From NCBI GenBank assembly GCA_913061275.1, contig CAJXSR010000029.1, positions 1 to 36,865 of the forward strand: 36,865 nucleotides of DNA. Direction: 5' to 3'. Positions 1 through 8,177 of this stretch are shown piece by piece (position 1 is the stretch's first letter; every line of letters starts with the position of its first letter). Source of the DNA: an uncultured Paracoccaceae bacterium. Lineage in GTDB: Bacteria; Pseudomonadota; Alphaproteobacteria; Rhodobacterales; Rhodobacteraceae. A model generated the notes under the pieces. That model ran no database searches. It saw only the letters and a program-made list of their open reading frames with translations, and had not been told where the DNA came from. Made by a program: the position numbers and the translations under genes.

Positions 1-2
1 GT

Positions 3-77
3 GCTGCAGTAGCTCAGTGGTAGAGCGCGTCATTGGTAATGACGAGGTCGGGAGTTCAATTCTCCCTTGCAGCACCA
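3..77 (+). tRNA. tRNA-Thr (anticodon GGT)
   Basis: A complete cloverleaf can be folded by eye. The acceptor stem is GCTGCAG (3-9) paired with TTGCAGC (67-73), followed by discriminator A and an encoded CCA (75-77). The D arm is GCTC/GAGC. The anticodon stem is CGTCA/TGACG with loop TTGGTAA, giving anticodon GGT, which reads ACC/ACT threonine codons. The T arm is GGGAG/CTCCC with loop TTCAATT. Two bases precede it in the window, so its promoter is not visible. It lies 56 bp upstream of the MATE gene and is probably a separate transcript. Confidence 0.96.
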
Positions 78-133
78 TTCTTCCTGCACTCAATCCTCTT
101 GCTGTGCAGGGGGCATTACCCTAAGCCTGACAA

Positions 134-1483
134 ATGACACACTCAATGACATATCGCGGGCACGCTAAAGCCGTGCTAGTTCTCGGCGTTCCGCTGATTG
201 GCAGCCATCTTGCCCAGATGGTGATTGGTATGACTGATACAGTGATGATGGGTTGGTATGGGGTTGAAGATCTAGCGGCGATGGTTCTAGCCAGCTCGAT
301 GTTTTTTCTATTATTTATTGTAGGGGCAGGTTTTTCATTCGCGGTGATGCCGATGGTAGCGAGTGCTGCGAGTGCGGGTGATGATGTACAAATCCGCCGC
401 GTTACCCGGATGGGTTTTTGGGCTTCGGCGTTTTTTGTGATTTTAGTATTACCGTTGATGTGGTGGTCAAAAGCATTGCTTTTGGGGCTAGGGCAAGAAC
501 CCGTTGTGGCACAGTTAGCGCAGGATTATCTGCGAATTACTGCGGTAGGAATGTTTCCCAGTTTGTTTGTAATGGTAATTAAAAGCTACTTGGCGGCCTT
601 AGAACGCACACAGATTGTATTATGGGTGACAGTAGCAGGCGCGCTTCTGAACGGACTTTTGAATTACGCACTGATTTTCGGTAATTGGGGTGCGCCTGAA
701 TTGGGCATCCAAGGGGCTGCCATTGCATCTATTATGATGCCGATTGCAAGTGTTCCTTTATTGCTGGTGTATATTAAGCGCAACATGCCAGAACACGCGT
801 TGTTTCAACGGATTTGGCGGTTTGACCGTGAGGCTTTCGGGCAAGTATTTCGCCTTGGGTGGCCCATCGGGCTGACCAATCTGGCAGAAACTGCCCTGTT
901 CAGCGCCACAGCAATCATGATGGGTTGGGTCGGCACATTAGAGCTTGCGGCACATGGCATCGCACTTCAATGGACTGCGGTGGCGTTTATGGTGCACGTG
1001 GGGTTGGGGAATGCCGCCACTATACGGGCAGGACGCGCAATTGGGCGTGCGGATGCTACCGGTTTACGCCGTGGCGGTATCGCTACGCTTGCGATGGCTT
1101 TAATGTTGTCGTGCTTAGCTGTTGTGTTGTTTTTAAGTGTGCCTGAATTTTTGATCAGCTTATACTTGGACAGCTCAGAACCTTCACGCGATCAGATCAT
1201 TGCGATAGGTGTCGGCCTATTAGTAATGGCTGCCCTTTTCCATGTGGCTGACAGTGCACAAGTTATCGCTTTGGGTTTGTTACGCGGGGTGCAAGACGCC
1301 CGCGTGCCGATGATACTTGCGGTCATCAGCTATTGGCTGGTTGGGTTGCCTGCGGGTTATTTATTTGGGTTTACTTGGGGTTACGGTGCCGTAGGCGTTT
1401 GGATGGGGCTGGTTTGTGGGTTAACATTGGCTGCAATATTACTTAACTATCGGTTTTGGACAAAAACTTGGGTGGCTACATGA
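134..1483 (+). CDS. MATE family multidrug/metabolite exporter
   Basis: This 449-residue protein is almost entirely hydrophobic, with about twelve predicted membrane helices in two similar halves, the normal size and layout of MATE (NorM/DinF-type) cation-coupled exporters in the inner membrane. The opening segment with VLGVPLIGSHLAQMVIGMTD matches the first helix of this family, which carries the PLI...TDTVMMG pattern. MATE proteins expel drugs or metabolites in exchange for Na+ or H+; the substrate cannot be read from sequence. An alternative start exists at Met5. Its stop codon overlaps the start of the next gene (ATGA), so the two are probably translated together, which hints that the exporter may handle a substrate or product of the racemase-family enzyme. 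That link is inference. Confidence 0.9.
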   Translation: MTHSMTYRGHAKAVLVLGVPLIGSHLAQMVIGMTDTVMMGWYGVEDLAAMVLASSMFFLLFIVGAGFSFAVMPMVASAASAGDDVQIRRVTRMGFWASAFFVILVLPLMWWSKALLLGLGQEPVVAQLAQDYLRITAVGMFPSLFVMVIKSYLAALERTQIVLWVTVAGALLNGLLNYALIFGNWGAPELGIQGAAIASIMMPIASVPLLLVYIKRNMPEHALFQRIWRFDREAFGQVFRLGWPIGLTNLAETALFSATAIMMGWVGTLELAAHGIALQWTAVAFMVHVGLGNAATIRAGRAIGRADATGLRRGGIATLAMALMLSCLAVVLFLSVPEFLISLYLDSSEPSRDQIIAIGVGLLVMAALFHVADSAQVIALGLLRGVQDARVPMILAVISYWLVGLPAGYLFGFTWGYGAVGVWMGLVCGLTLAAILLNYRFWTKTWVAT

Positions 1484-2520
1484 CAAGCAACATTTCAATT
1501 TCTGTCATTAATGCGCATGCTGAAGGGGAAGTCGGTAATGTTGTGGTGGGCGGGGTGCCTTCACCCCCCGGTGATACGCTTTGGCAAAAGATGGAATGGT
1601 TAGAATCGAATCAAAGCTTACGTAATTTGTTGTTGAATGAACCGCGTGGCGGAGTTTTTAACCATTTCAATTTGTTAGTCCCGCCAATAGACGAACGCGC
1701 TGCATATGGGTTTTTGACGATGGAGCCAGAACATACGCCACCAATGTCAGGATCAAACTCTATGTGTGTGGCAACCGTATTGTTGGATACTGGTCGCATT
1801 GAAATGGTTGAGCCTGTAACCGAGTTTTATCTGGAAGCTGCAGCAGGGTTGGTGCATGTGCAAGCAAACTGTAAAGATGGTAAAGCTACATCTGTACGTA
1901 TCACTAATGTGCCCTCATTTGTTCATCGGCTTGATGCACCACTTGAAGTGGCAGGTTTAGGAACACTAACTGTTGATATTGCTTTTGGTGGTGATAGTTT
2001 TGTGCTTGTTCCCGCCCGTGATTTGGGATTTTCGATTGTACCAGATGAAGCGCGTGAATTAACGGAAATCGGGGCGCGAATTACCCGTGCTGCCAATGAA
2101 CAGATTGGTTTCCAACACCCGATGAACGACTGGTCTATTATATCCTTTTGCCAATTCACCCTACCAACAGCTGTTGAAGATCGGGTAGTGGCGGGAAAAA
2201 GTACCGTTGTTATTGACCCTGGAAAACTGGACAGATCTCCTACAGGTACAGGATGTTCGGCGCGTATGGCGACAATGGTGGCGCGCGGCCAACTGGCTTT
2301 GGGCGATGCCTATATTGGGCACTCAATTATTAATTCCAGATTTGATTGCCGTGTCGAGAAACTTACCGATTTAAAGGGTACACCTGCAATCATTCCCAGC
2401 CTGCAAGGCAGAGCTTGGATTTGTGGGAAAACAGAAATTTTACGTGACCCCAATGACCCTTGGCAGCAAGGATACCGATTGTCTGATACTTGGCCAAAAA
2501 TGCCTGATGGTACGATTTAA
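1480..2520 (+). CDS. Proline racemase family protein, catalytic cysteines replaced by Ser and Thr
   Basis: This 346-residue protein has the two-lobed proline racemase fold signature: an N-terminal HAEGEVGNVVVGG segment, a first active-site motif around residues 88-93, and the DRSPxGTG motif at 251-258. In true racemases and epimerases both motifs carry a catalytic Cys (MCGH and SPCGTG). Here they read M-S90-G-S and S-P-T255-G-T-G-C. Trans-3-hydroxyproline dehydratases keep the first Cys and have Thr at the second, so this Ser/Thr pair matches neither the racemases nor that dehydratase type. A dehydratase or other lyase on a hydroxyproline-like substrate is possible, but the reaction is not established. 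The ATG at 1480 is chosen over a TTG 24 bp upstream because it gives the ATGA overlap with the MATE gene and has GGTGG just before it. Confidence 0.85.
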   Translation: MTSNISISVINAHAEGEVGNVVVGGVPSPPGDTLWQKMEWLESNQSLRNLLLNEPRGGVFNHFNLLVPPIDERAAYGFLTMEPEHTPPMSGSNSMCVATVLLDTGRIEMVEPVTEFYLEAAAGLVHVQANCKDGKATSVRITNVPSFVHRLDAPLEVAGLGTLTVDIAFGGDSFVLVPARDLGFSIVPDEARELTEIGARITRAANEQIGFQHPMNDWSIISFCQFTLPTAVEDRVVAGKSTVVIDPGKLDRSPTGTGCSARMATMVARGQLALGDAYIGHSIINSRFDCRVEKLTDLKGTPAIIPSLQGRAWICGKTEILRDPNDPWQQGYRLSDTWPKMPDGTI

Positions 2521-2540
2521 ACAAACTGAAAATAGCTTTG

Positions 2541-3311
2541 CTACTTAGCAAACGGATCTCTTGGATAGGTAACGCCTGCTAGATATAGCCCGTGTGGTGG
2601 GCTAACAGGGCCACAAGCTGCGCGATCTTTAGCATCAAGCGCGGCTTTAACATCAACGGGGTCCCAACGGCCTGTTCCCACACGTTCCAACGTACCAACA
2701 AAGCTTCGTACCTGATTGTGTAAAAAACTGCGGGCCCGAATTGTGAAGCGGTATTTGGCACCGTAATCTACGTCGTGTTCCTGAATATCTAAGGTATCTA
2801 GTGTTTTAACGGGTGATTTAGCCTGACATATGGTTGATCGGAAGGTGGTAAAATCATGCTTGCCGATCAAGTAATTTGCAGCTTCCCGCATCGCGGCCAC
2901 ATTCAGCGGATGTTTGACTTGCCACACTAAGCCCGCCTCATGTGCGCTGGGTGCGCGCCGATATAGCACATGAAAAGTGTATTCGCGTTCAAGTGCAGAA
3001 AATCTTGCGTGAAAATCATCCGCGACAGGTGCGGCCTGCAATATTGCAATAGGGGCTTCGCGCAGATGATAATTCAAAGCTTCGGACAACCGAAAGGGCG
3101 ACCAGTTCTGCACCATATCAACATGGGCTACTTGCGCATAGGCGTGAACGCCTGCATCAGTGCGCCCAGCACCTTGAATACCTTCATTGGTGCTTTCAAG
3201 TTTTAACAACGCTTCTTCAATGGCTTGCTGAACAGAAGGCACATCGCATTGCTTTTGCCATCCTCTGAAAGGCTTACCATTATATTCAATTTTTAACGCA
3301 TATCTGGGCAT
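2541..3311 (-). CDS. truA: tRNA pseudouridine(38-40) synthase TruA
   Basis: TruA converts U38, U39 and U40 in the anticodon arm of many tRNAs to pseudouridine. The 256-residue product has the family hallmark GRTDAGVHA at 49-57, with catalytic Asp52, the start [12 protein letters not shown] with the conserved RGWQ at 16-19, and a C-terminal RSFLHNQVR motif. The length is typical. The ATG at 3311 is preferred to an upstream TTG at 3347 because homologues begin at this point (M-x-R-Y-x-L-x-I-E-Y). It converges on the racemase-family gene with a 20 bp gap and diverges from ycjX. Confidence 0.95.
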   Translation of the reverse strand: MPRYALKIEYNGKPFRGWQKQCDVPSVQQAIEEALLKLESTNEGIQGAGRTDAGVHAYAQVAHVDMVQNWSPFRLSEALNYHLREAPIAILQAAPVADDFHARFSALEREYTFHVLYRRAPSAHEAGLVWQVKHPLNVAAMREAANYLIGKHDFTTFRSTICQAKSPVKTLDTLDIQEHDVDYGAKYRFTIRARSFLHNQVRSFVGTLERVGTGRWDPVDVKAALDAKDRAACGPVSPPHGLYLAGVTYPRDPFAK

Positions 3312-3422
3312 AAACGCAGCGATACCTTGTGAAAGTGTTTTTGCCAAGACCCTGAAATACTACCCCCTGTAAACTTATACGTTTCGTGCTTAGATAGTGA
3401 ACAGACAAAAGGAATAGTACCG

Positions 3423-4841
3423 TTGATACTTGGATCATTGATAGATGAGATCGCCAGACAGGCAGAACGCGCAACCGATACGGTTTCCGAACATTTGTTT
3501 GAGCCGACAATACGGTTGGGGGTAAGTGGTTTATCCCGCTCAGGTAAGACAGTGTTTATCACATCGTTAGTGGCAAACTTATTGGATCGCGGGCGAATGC
3601 CGCAATTTTCTGCCAATGCACAAGGGCGGATAAGTTCGGTTTTTTTACAACCACAACCAGATGATACGGTGCCGCGTTTTGCATATGAAACCCATCTAGC
3701 CGCGATGACAGGTGTGAAACCCGTTTGGCCACAATCCACACGTTCTGTCAGTCAGTTACGTCTGTCATTTCGTGTGCAACCAAAAGGGATTATCAGCGGG
3801 TTGCGTGGCCCAAAGACAGTGCATCTGGATATTGTGGATTATCCAGGCGAATGGTTGTTGGATTTACCATTGCTGAATTTAAGTTTTGCAAAATGGTCAG
3901 AACAATCCTTGGCATTGGCTAAGGGGCGAAAAACCCATGCGAAGAAGTTTTTGAAACTGATGTCGAATGTAGATACATCGACCCAGTTGGATGAGTTAGT
4001 GGCGCAGAATTTGGCGCAGACTTTTACCGAATATTTATCTGCAAGTCGTGATGCGGGTTATTCGGCATGTGCACCGGGGCGGTTTTTGATGCCAGGTGAT
4101 TTGGAAGGCTCGCCAGCACTTACGTTTTGCCCATTGCCAATGGGGGTTGATAAGCGGGGCTCACTTTACCGCGAATTTTCGCGGCGTTATGAGGCCTATA
4201 AAGCCAAAGTGATAAAGCCGTTTTTCCGCGATCACTTTGTGCGAATTGATCGCCAGATTGTGTTGGTTGATGTGTTGGGTGCCGTACATCATGGGCCCAG
4301 TGCGGTAGAGGATTTAAAACTGGCTATGGTGGACGTTCTGCAAGCATTTAAGCCTGGGAAAAATACGTGGCTTGGCTCTGTTTTGGGCCAAAAACGTGTT
4401 GAAAAGATATTGTTTGCAGCGACAAAAGCAGATCACTTGCATCATTCGCAGCACAGCAGGTTAGAGGCATTGATGCAAGCAATGGTGCGTGGCGCCAAAG
4501 ATCGAGCAGAGTTTTCGGGGGCAAAAACCAGTTCGGTAGCTTTAGCCAGTTTGCGCACAACAGTTGAAGAGAGCCGCAAACACAATGGCACGGTTCTGGA
4601 TTGTGTGCGCGGCACACTTTTGGAAACGGGAAAAGAGGCTCTGATGTATGCAGGCGAATTACCCGAAGACCCCACAGAATTATTAAGTGCGGCTCAAGGT
4701 GGTGCAGATAAGTGGTTGGATGCGGATTATTCAGTGATGCGATTTGCGCCCGCTAAAATAACCCTAAAACAAGGTATGGGGCCACCGCATATTCGATTGG
4801 ATAAGGCGGTAGAGTTTTTATTGGGGGATCGATTGGTATGA
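3423..4841 (+). CDS. ycjX: YcjX-like P-loop GTPase/ATPase (DUF463)
   Basis: This 472-residue cytoplasmic P-loop protein belongs to the YcjX family. It shows a Walker A loop GLSRSGKT (36-43), a DxxG-type element D139-Y-P-G142 followed by EW, and a TKAD base-recognition motif late in the protein (FAATKADHLHH). YcjX of E. coli is a stress-associated GTPase encoded with ycjF; its exact role is unsettled. The start is TTG at 3423, preceded by AAAAGGA about 8 bases upstream; no in-frame ATG fits better. The stop overlaps the next gene by four bases (ATGA), so ycjX and ycjF are translationally coupled. In E. coli the pair belongs to the phage-shock regulon; no psp genes are visible here. Confidence 0.9.
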   Translation: MILGSLIDEIARQAERATDTVSEHLFEPTIRLGVSGLSRSGKTVFITSLVANLLDRGRMPQFSANAQGRISSVFLQPQPDDTVPRFAYETHLAAMTGVKPVWPQSTRSVSQLRLSFRVQPKGIISGLRGPKTVHLDIVDYPGEWLLDLPLLNLSFAKWSEQSLALAKGRKTHAKKFLKLMSNVDTSTQLDELVAQNLAQTFTEYLSASRDAGYSACAPGRFLMPGDLEGSPALTFCPLPMGVDKRGSLYREFSRRYEAYKAKVIKPFFRDHFVRIDRQIVLVDVLGAVHHGPSAVEDLKLAMVDVLQAFKPGKNTWLGSVLGQKRVEKILFAATKADHLHHSQHSRLEALMQAMVRGAKDRAEFSGAKTSSVALASLRTTVEESRKHNGTVLDCVRGTLLETGKEALMYAGELPEDPTELLSAAQGGADKWLDADYSVMRFAPAKITLKQGMGPPHIRLDKAVEFLLGDRLV

Positions 4842-5839
4842 GTAAGAAACCTGTGGTGATTACGCTGGATGCCAGTAAAGCTGATGCAGAAATTCATACA
4901 CCCGATAGTGCTCCGCCTGTGCCAGAGCCGCTTGTACAAGAAGGCGGTACTATGCAGGCTGTAACGCAAATGGCAGCACATAAGCCGTCTATGTCAGCAC
5001 GATTTTTCTTATGGGTTGTCACTGCGTTAGTTGGATTTATTGTGTCCGTTGCCTTTTGGGATTTCGGGGCAGAAATGGTGGCCCGAAACCTGTGGTTGGG
5101 CCGCGTGGCTTTGTCATTAATGGCATTGTTTATTTTAGGCGTGTCGTTTTTTGTTTTACGAGAGCTGGCAGCATTTGCGCGATTGCGCCGTATGGATGGG
5201 TTAAGGGCAGAAGCAGAAGCCGTTTATTCAGGCGGGGATTTGCGCGATGCTCAAGTATTTTCAAAGCGCTTAGAGCGGTTGTATTACGGCCGCAGCGATT
5301 TGCGCTGGGCTTTTGCGAAAACTGCAGAACAATCCACAGATTTACTGGATATGGATGCGCAAATGGCTTTGATGGAAAATACCGTAGTTTTGCAATTAGA
5401 CCGTATGGCGGAAAAAGAGATTGAAGGGGCCGCACAAAAAGTAGCTACAGTTACGGCCCTTATACCTTTGGCACTGGTGGATGTTGTAATGGCGCTTAGC
5501 ACAAACCTTCGCATGATCCGGCGCATTGCCCAGATTTATGGCGGGCGATCAGGTATTTTTGGTTCTTGGCGACTGATGCGCGTGGTCGCAGCACATCTGA
5601 TAGCAACAGGTGCCGTGGCCATTGGCGATGATATGATCGGCTCCATTGCTGGGGGTGGTGTGCTGTCGAAAATATCGCGTCGTTTTGGCGAGGGTGTTAT
5701 TAACGGTGCATTGACTGCGCGCGTTGGTGTGGCTGCTATGGAAGTGTGCCGCCCGATGCCGTTTCACGCAGTGAAGAAACCATCCATAACAGGTATGATG
5801 CAGCGGGCTTTAGCAGGGTTTATCAGAAGAAGTGATTAG
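4838..5839 (+). CDS. ycjF: YcjF-like inner-membrane protein (TIGR01620/DUF697)
   Basis: The 333-residue product starts with about 50 polar, Pro-rich residues. Two closely spaced membrane helices follow (about 55-73 and 90-108), then a long soluble C-terminal part with a hydrophobic, Gly-rich stretch near 260-280, as in the DUF697 domain. It is the partner of YcjX and is expected to anchor it at the cytoplasmic membrane; that role is inferred from family and from the four-base overlap. Its stop codon lies inside a small inverted repeat shared with the convergent haemoglobin gene. Confidence 0.87.
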   Translation: MSKKPVVITLDASKADAEIHTPDSAPPVPEPLVQEGGTMQAVTQMAAHKPSMSARFFLWVVTALVGFIVSVAFWDFGAEMVARNLWLGRVALSLMALFILGVSFFVLRELAAFARLRRMDGLRAEAEAVYSGGDLRDAQVFSKRLERLYYGRSDLRWAFAKTAEQSTDLLDMDAQMALMENTVVLQLDRMAEKEIEGAAQKVATVTALIPLALVDVVMALSTNLRMIRRIAQIYGGRSGIFGSWRLMRVVAAHLIATGAVAIGDDMIGSIAGGGVLSKISRRFGEGVINGALTARVGVAAMEVCRPMPFHAVKKPSITGMMQRALAGFIRRSD

Positions 5840-5852
5840 GGTCTGGCCCTAA
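5836..5852. other. Hairpin across two convergent stop codons
   Basis: TTAGGG (5836-5841), a five-base loop, then CCCTAA (5847-5852) form a perfect 6 bp inverted repeat. It contains the TAG stop of ycjF and the TAG stop of the truncated haemoglobin gene on the opposite strand. No T-run follows on either strand, so it is not a standard intrinsic terminator, although it may act as a 3' end barrier for both transcripts. Confidence 0.4.
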
Positions 5853-6271
5853 CGCAAGCGTGGTGGTTGGTCAGAACTATCCGAACGATACATTAACCCC
5901 ATTTGCAAACCGCGCCCGATGCGTCGGGCAAAAGCGTTGAAACTGTCTGCCTGATCTGGGCGTAGTGTATCACGCAAGATTTCTTCGAACAGATCTAACC
6001 AGATCGGGAAGTGATCGACGTGAACATGTGGGGTTGCCATATGAACCGCCATTGGATTGCCGGAATAGCTGCGCTCATGCAAAATCGCATTAGCCCAGAA
6101 ATTAGCGATCTTTGCCTCATGCGGATGCCAAGAATCTGCCGTGTCGGGGATGCTTTTGGCAAACACTGGGCCAAGGGTTGGGTGGTTGCGGATGCATTTG
6201 TAGAACTTGGTGACTACCCGTTCAATATCGGTGCGGCTAACATTAATGCGCGGTGGTAATGCGTTAGACAA
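5849..6271 (-). CDS. Group III truncated haemoglobin
   Basis: This haem protein of about 140 residues resembles group III truncated globins (Campylobacter Ctb type). Diagnostic elements are FYKCIRNHPTLGPVF near residues 23-37 with the B-helix Tyr24, then SYSGNPMAVHM (69-79) with the likely proximal His78, and HFPIWLDLF (87-95) carrying the Trp91 typical of this group. Such proteins bind O2 and NO and are often linked to NO detoxification or sensing. No in-frame ATG exists before an upstream stop at 6287-6289; TTG codons at 6271, 6277 and 6286 are possible starts, and 6271 best fits the family's N-terminus. The start overlaps the end of the small membrane protein gene by 8 bp, so both are probably one operon repressed by the NsrR-like protein. 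Confidence 0.88.
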   Translation of the reverse strand: MSNALPPRINVSRTDIERVVTKFYKCIRNHPTLGPVFAKSIPDTADSWHPHEAKIANFWANAILHERSYSGNPMAVHMATPHVHVDHFPIWLDLFEEILRDTLRPDQADSFNAFARRIGRGLQMGLMYRSDSSDQPPRLR

Positions 6272-6419
6272 AAGCAAGCACCACAATCAGACCAAGGGGT
6301 AGCCAGATCAGAAAATTGAAGAAGGATCGCATCAGGCCCATATCGGATTTCGGATCAATTTTGAAATGCCCACAAAGATAAGTTCCTGGCCATAAAATAA
6401 TATCAGCTAGTTTTTGCAT
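6264..6419 (-). CDS. Small membrane protein (51 residues) upstream of truncated haemoglobin
   Basis: A short ATG-initiated frame encodes 51 residues, beginning MQKLADIILWPGTYLCGHF. A polar patch (KIDPKSD, 20-26) follows, and the C-terminus (about 33-50) is one hydrophobic helix. Support for a real gene: an AAGGA ribosome site about 9 bases before the ATG, an excellent sigma-70-like promoter 36 bp upstream (see 6455-6483), and its end overlapping the haemoglobin start by 8 bp. I do not recognise the family. The position suggests a role in the NO response or in tethering the haemoglobin to the membrane; this is inference. Confidence 0.72.
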   Translation of the reverse strand: MQKLADIILWPGTYLCGHFKIDPKSDMGLMRSFFNFLIWLPLGLIVVLAFV

Positions 6420-6454
6420 CAGGTGATTCCTTATTTGGTATTTAGACTACGGAA

Positions 6455-6483
6455 TATATAAAGCTTTTAATTACGCATTTCAA
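6455..6483 (-). promoter_or_regulatory. Promoter for small membrane protein-haemoglobin operon
   Basis: Read on the minus strand, -35 TTGAAA (6478-6483) and -10 TATATA (6455-6460) are separated by exactly 17 bp, close to the sigma-70 consensus. Transcription would start near 6448, giving a leader of about 29 bases with an AAGGA ribosome site. The -35 box lies inside the NsrR-type palindrome at 6475-6487, so bound repressor would block it. Confidence 0.7.
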
Positions 6484-6487
6484 ATGC
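6475..6487. promoter_or_regulatory. Putative NsrR operator
   Basis: GCATTT, a single C, then AAATGC form a perfect 6-1-6 inverted repeat. This is the core of the known NsrR box (ATGyATTT-n-AAATrCAT). It covers the -35 box of the divergent haemoglobin operon and ends 12 bp before the start codon of the NsrR-like gene, so it could control both directions, including autoregulation. The outer arms match the consensus only partly. Confidence 0.68.
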
Positions 6488-6499
6488 TAATTAAACCTC

Positions 6500-6934
6500 A
6501 TGCAATTAAGTAAATTCACAGATTATGGTTTGCGCCTGTTAATGCAGGTAATGGTATCAGCCCCTGCACGTGTTTCAGTAAAGCAGGTGGCGAATACTTT
6601 TGATATATCCGAGCACCATGTGGCGAAAGTTGCATCTCATCTTGTAAAAGGCGGGTATATTTCATCAGGGCGCGGACGGGCAGGCGGGCTGACTTTGGCC
6701 AAGTCATCTAAAGATATTATCATCGGTGATGTGGTGCGGTATCTGTCAGGTGATATAGCGGTGGCAGAGTGCTTTAATGCTAGCGGATGCGATTGTCAGG
6801 CCTATTCGCAATGCGGATTACGAGGGCCGTTATATGAAGCGCAACAGGCGTTTTATAAGGCTCTTGATGTGTATACGCTGGATGATGTTGTCGCTCAGAA
6901 AACTTTAATGAAACAATTACTGGGCGTGAATTAA
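6500..6934 (+). CDS. nsrR: NsrR-like Rrf2 family transcriptional repressor
   Basis: This 144-residue protein is a one-domain Rrf2 regulator. The N-terminus MQLSKFTDYGLRLL is characteristic of NsrR. A winged helix-turn-helix occupies about 25-70 (VSVKQVANTFDIS...GGLTLAKS), and the cluster-binding region has Cys91, Cys99 and Cys105, with an extra Cys97. NsrR uses these to hold an NO-sensitive Fe-S cluster; NO destroys the cluster and releases DNA. It faces away from the small membrane protein/haemoglobin operon across an 80 bp gap containing an NsrR-type palindrome. A nitrite- or iron-responsive Rrf2 relative is the alternative, but N-terminus, Cys pattern, operator and neighbour all agree on NsrR. 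Its 3' end overlaps the convergent monooxygenase gene by 4 bp. No clear ribosome site precedes the ATG. Confidence 0.88.
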   Translation: MQLSKFTDYGLRLLMQVMVSAPARVSVKQVANTFDISEHHVAKVASHLVKGGYISSGRGRAGGLTLAKSSKDIIIGDVVRYLSGDIAVAECFNASGCDCQAYSQCGLRGPLYEAQQAFYKALDVYTLDDVVAQKTLMKQLLGVN

Positions 6935-8115
6935 CGCATGTTTGTCAGAGTATGCGGGGCTATCAACGTCCCTTTGACAAGGCTGGTCAACAGCTTTTGA
7001 ACGGGTGGAATTGTGCTAATCGGCGCAAAAACCCTATCGCGTAAGAACGGTAAAACGCGGCTGTTGGATTGATACATCGGGGTGAATGCCCAACTCATGG
7101 ATTGATATAAAAGCGTGTGCTGTTTTCGGGATTTTACATAAGCCTTTAGTGCTTGGTCGATTGGATAATGTTTTAGGCATTGCGATAAAGCATAGGCATC
7201 AAGCAATGCCATATTGGCCCCTTGGCCCAGTTGCGGGCTGGCACGGTGCGCGGCATCCCCAATATGCACCAGACGTTCTGAATATGGCTTGTATAAAGTG
7301 CCATGACTGTACCGTGCCATAGTCATATCGTCATGTTTTTCTATTTGATCTAGGAAAGGCTGGATTTCTGGCCACATGCCTAAAACCTGCTTTTTCCAGG
7401 TTTCCAAAGGCGTATTTAACCATTTGTCATAATCGTGTGCAGGCAATGACCAAAATAAAGTTGCCTTTCGGGTATTGCCATCGGGAAGGCAACCAATGGG
7501 AAGTATTCCGATCATATTGCGAGCCTGCCTATAGCGTTGCTCTAGCCGATTATATTTTAACGGTGTATTTGCGACCCAATCGACGGTACCCCATAAAGCC
7601 CCAAATGGCAGGGTCCTGACTTTTAGCGGGCTGATAATTGAATTTGCACCAGACGTATCTATGACCAAATCATAAGGGCCTTTGGTTTTGCCATTTGTAA
7701 AAGTCAGATAGCGATCGTTGTTTTTGATATGGCTTCCGGTTAAGTGATGGGAAGGTACTATGCGTATTTTATATCTGGCACAGGCTTTTAATAAGGCATC
7801 AAACAGGCTGGCACGATGAATACCCAGACCAAAATTTGCACCACCTTCTGGGCCGTAGCTTACATCCAGTATTTTACGCTTATGATCGGTTTCTATTCCT
7901 AGCATCGTGTAACCAGGCGCACCTTTTTCCAAAGCATCGAGCGATGCTGATAGCTTTTCCAAGATGCGCAGCCCAACGGGCTGAATAACAAGACCAGAGC
8001 CCACGGGCCGTTGTTTGTCGAATTGTTCGAAAATAGTAATGGTATTGTCGTCACGCGCCAAAAAATTTGCGACGGCTAATCCTGCGATACCACATCCAAT
8101 AATTGCGATCTTCAT
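6931..8115 (-). CDS. FAD-dependent monooxygenase (UbiH/salicylate hydroxylase type)
   Basis: The 394-residue product has an N-terminal Rossmann fingerprint GCGIAG (7-12), an RPVGSGLVIQP segment typical of aromatic hydroxylases, and the GDAAHRASPQLGQGANMALLD block at about 286-306 that contacts the FAD ribityl and pyrophosphate. This is a group A flavoprotein hydroxylase layout. The internal DG motif, usually A-D-G, reads D-T-S-G (about 153-156), so its Asp is missing, which may alter NAD(P)H or flavin handling. Substrate unknown. The ATG at 8115 is used rather than a TTG 12 bases upstream because MKIAIIGCG is the standard family start. It is divergent from ileS. Confidence 0.85.
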   Translation of the reverse strand: MKIAIIGCGIAGLAVANFLARDDNTITIFEQFDKQRPVGSGLVIQPVGLRILEKLSASLDALEKGAPGYTMLGIETDHKRKILDVSYGPEGGANFGLGIHRASLFDALLKACARYKIRIVPSHHLTGSHIKNNDRYLTFTNGKTKGPYDLVIDTSGANSIISPLKVRTLPFGALWGTVDWVANTPLKYNRLEQRYRQARNMIGILPIGCLPDGNTRKATLFWSLPAHDYDKWLNTPLETWKKQVLGMWPEIQPFLDQIEKHDDMTMARYSHGTLYKPYSERLVHIGDAAHRASPQLGQGANMALLDAYALSQCLKHYPIDQALKAYVKSRKQHTLLYQSMSWAFTPMYQSNSRVLPFLRDRVFAPISTIPPVQKLLTSLVKGTLIAPHTLTNMR

Positions 8116-8177
8116 TTTATTGCCCAAAATGACCCATGCACATTATACGGGGGTTTTTATGTACTGTACGATAAAAT

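Noticed and set aside
2537-2552. TTTGCT/AGCAAA repeat at the convergent end of the racemase-family gene and truA, as a terminator.
   Set aside because: The stem is short and AT-rich with no T-run on either side.
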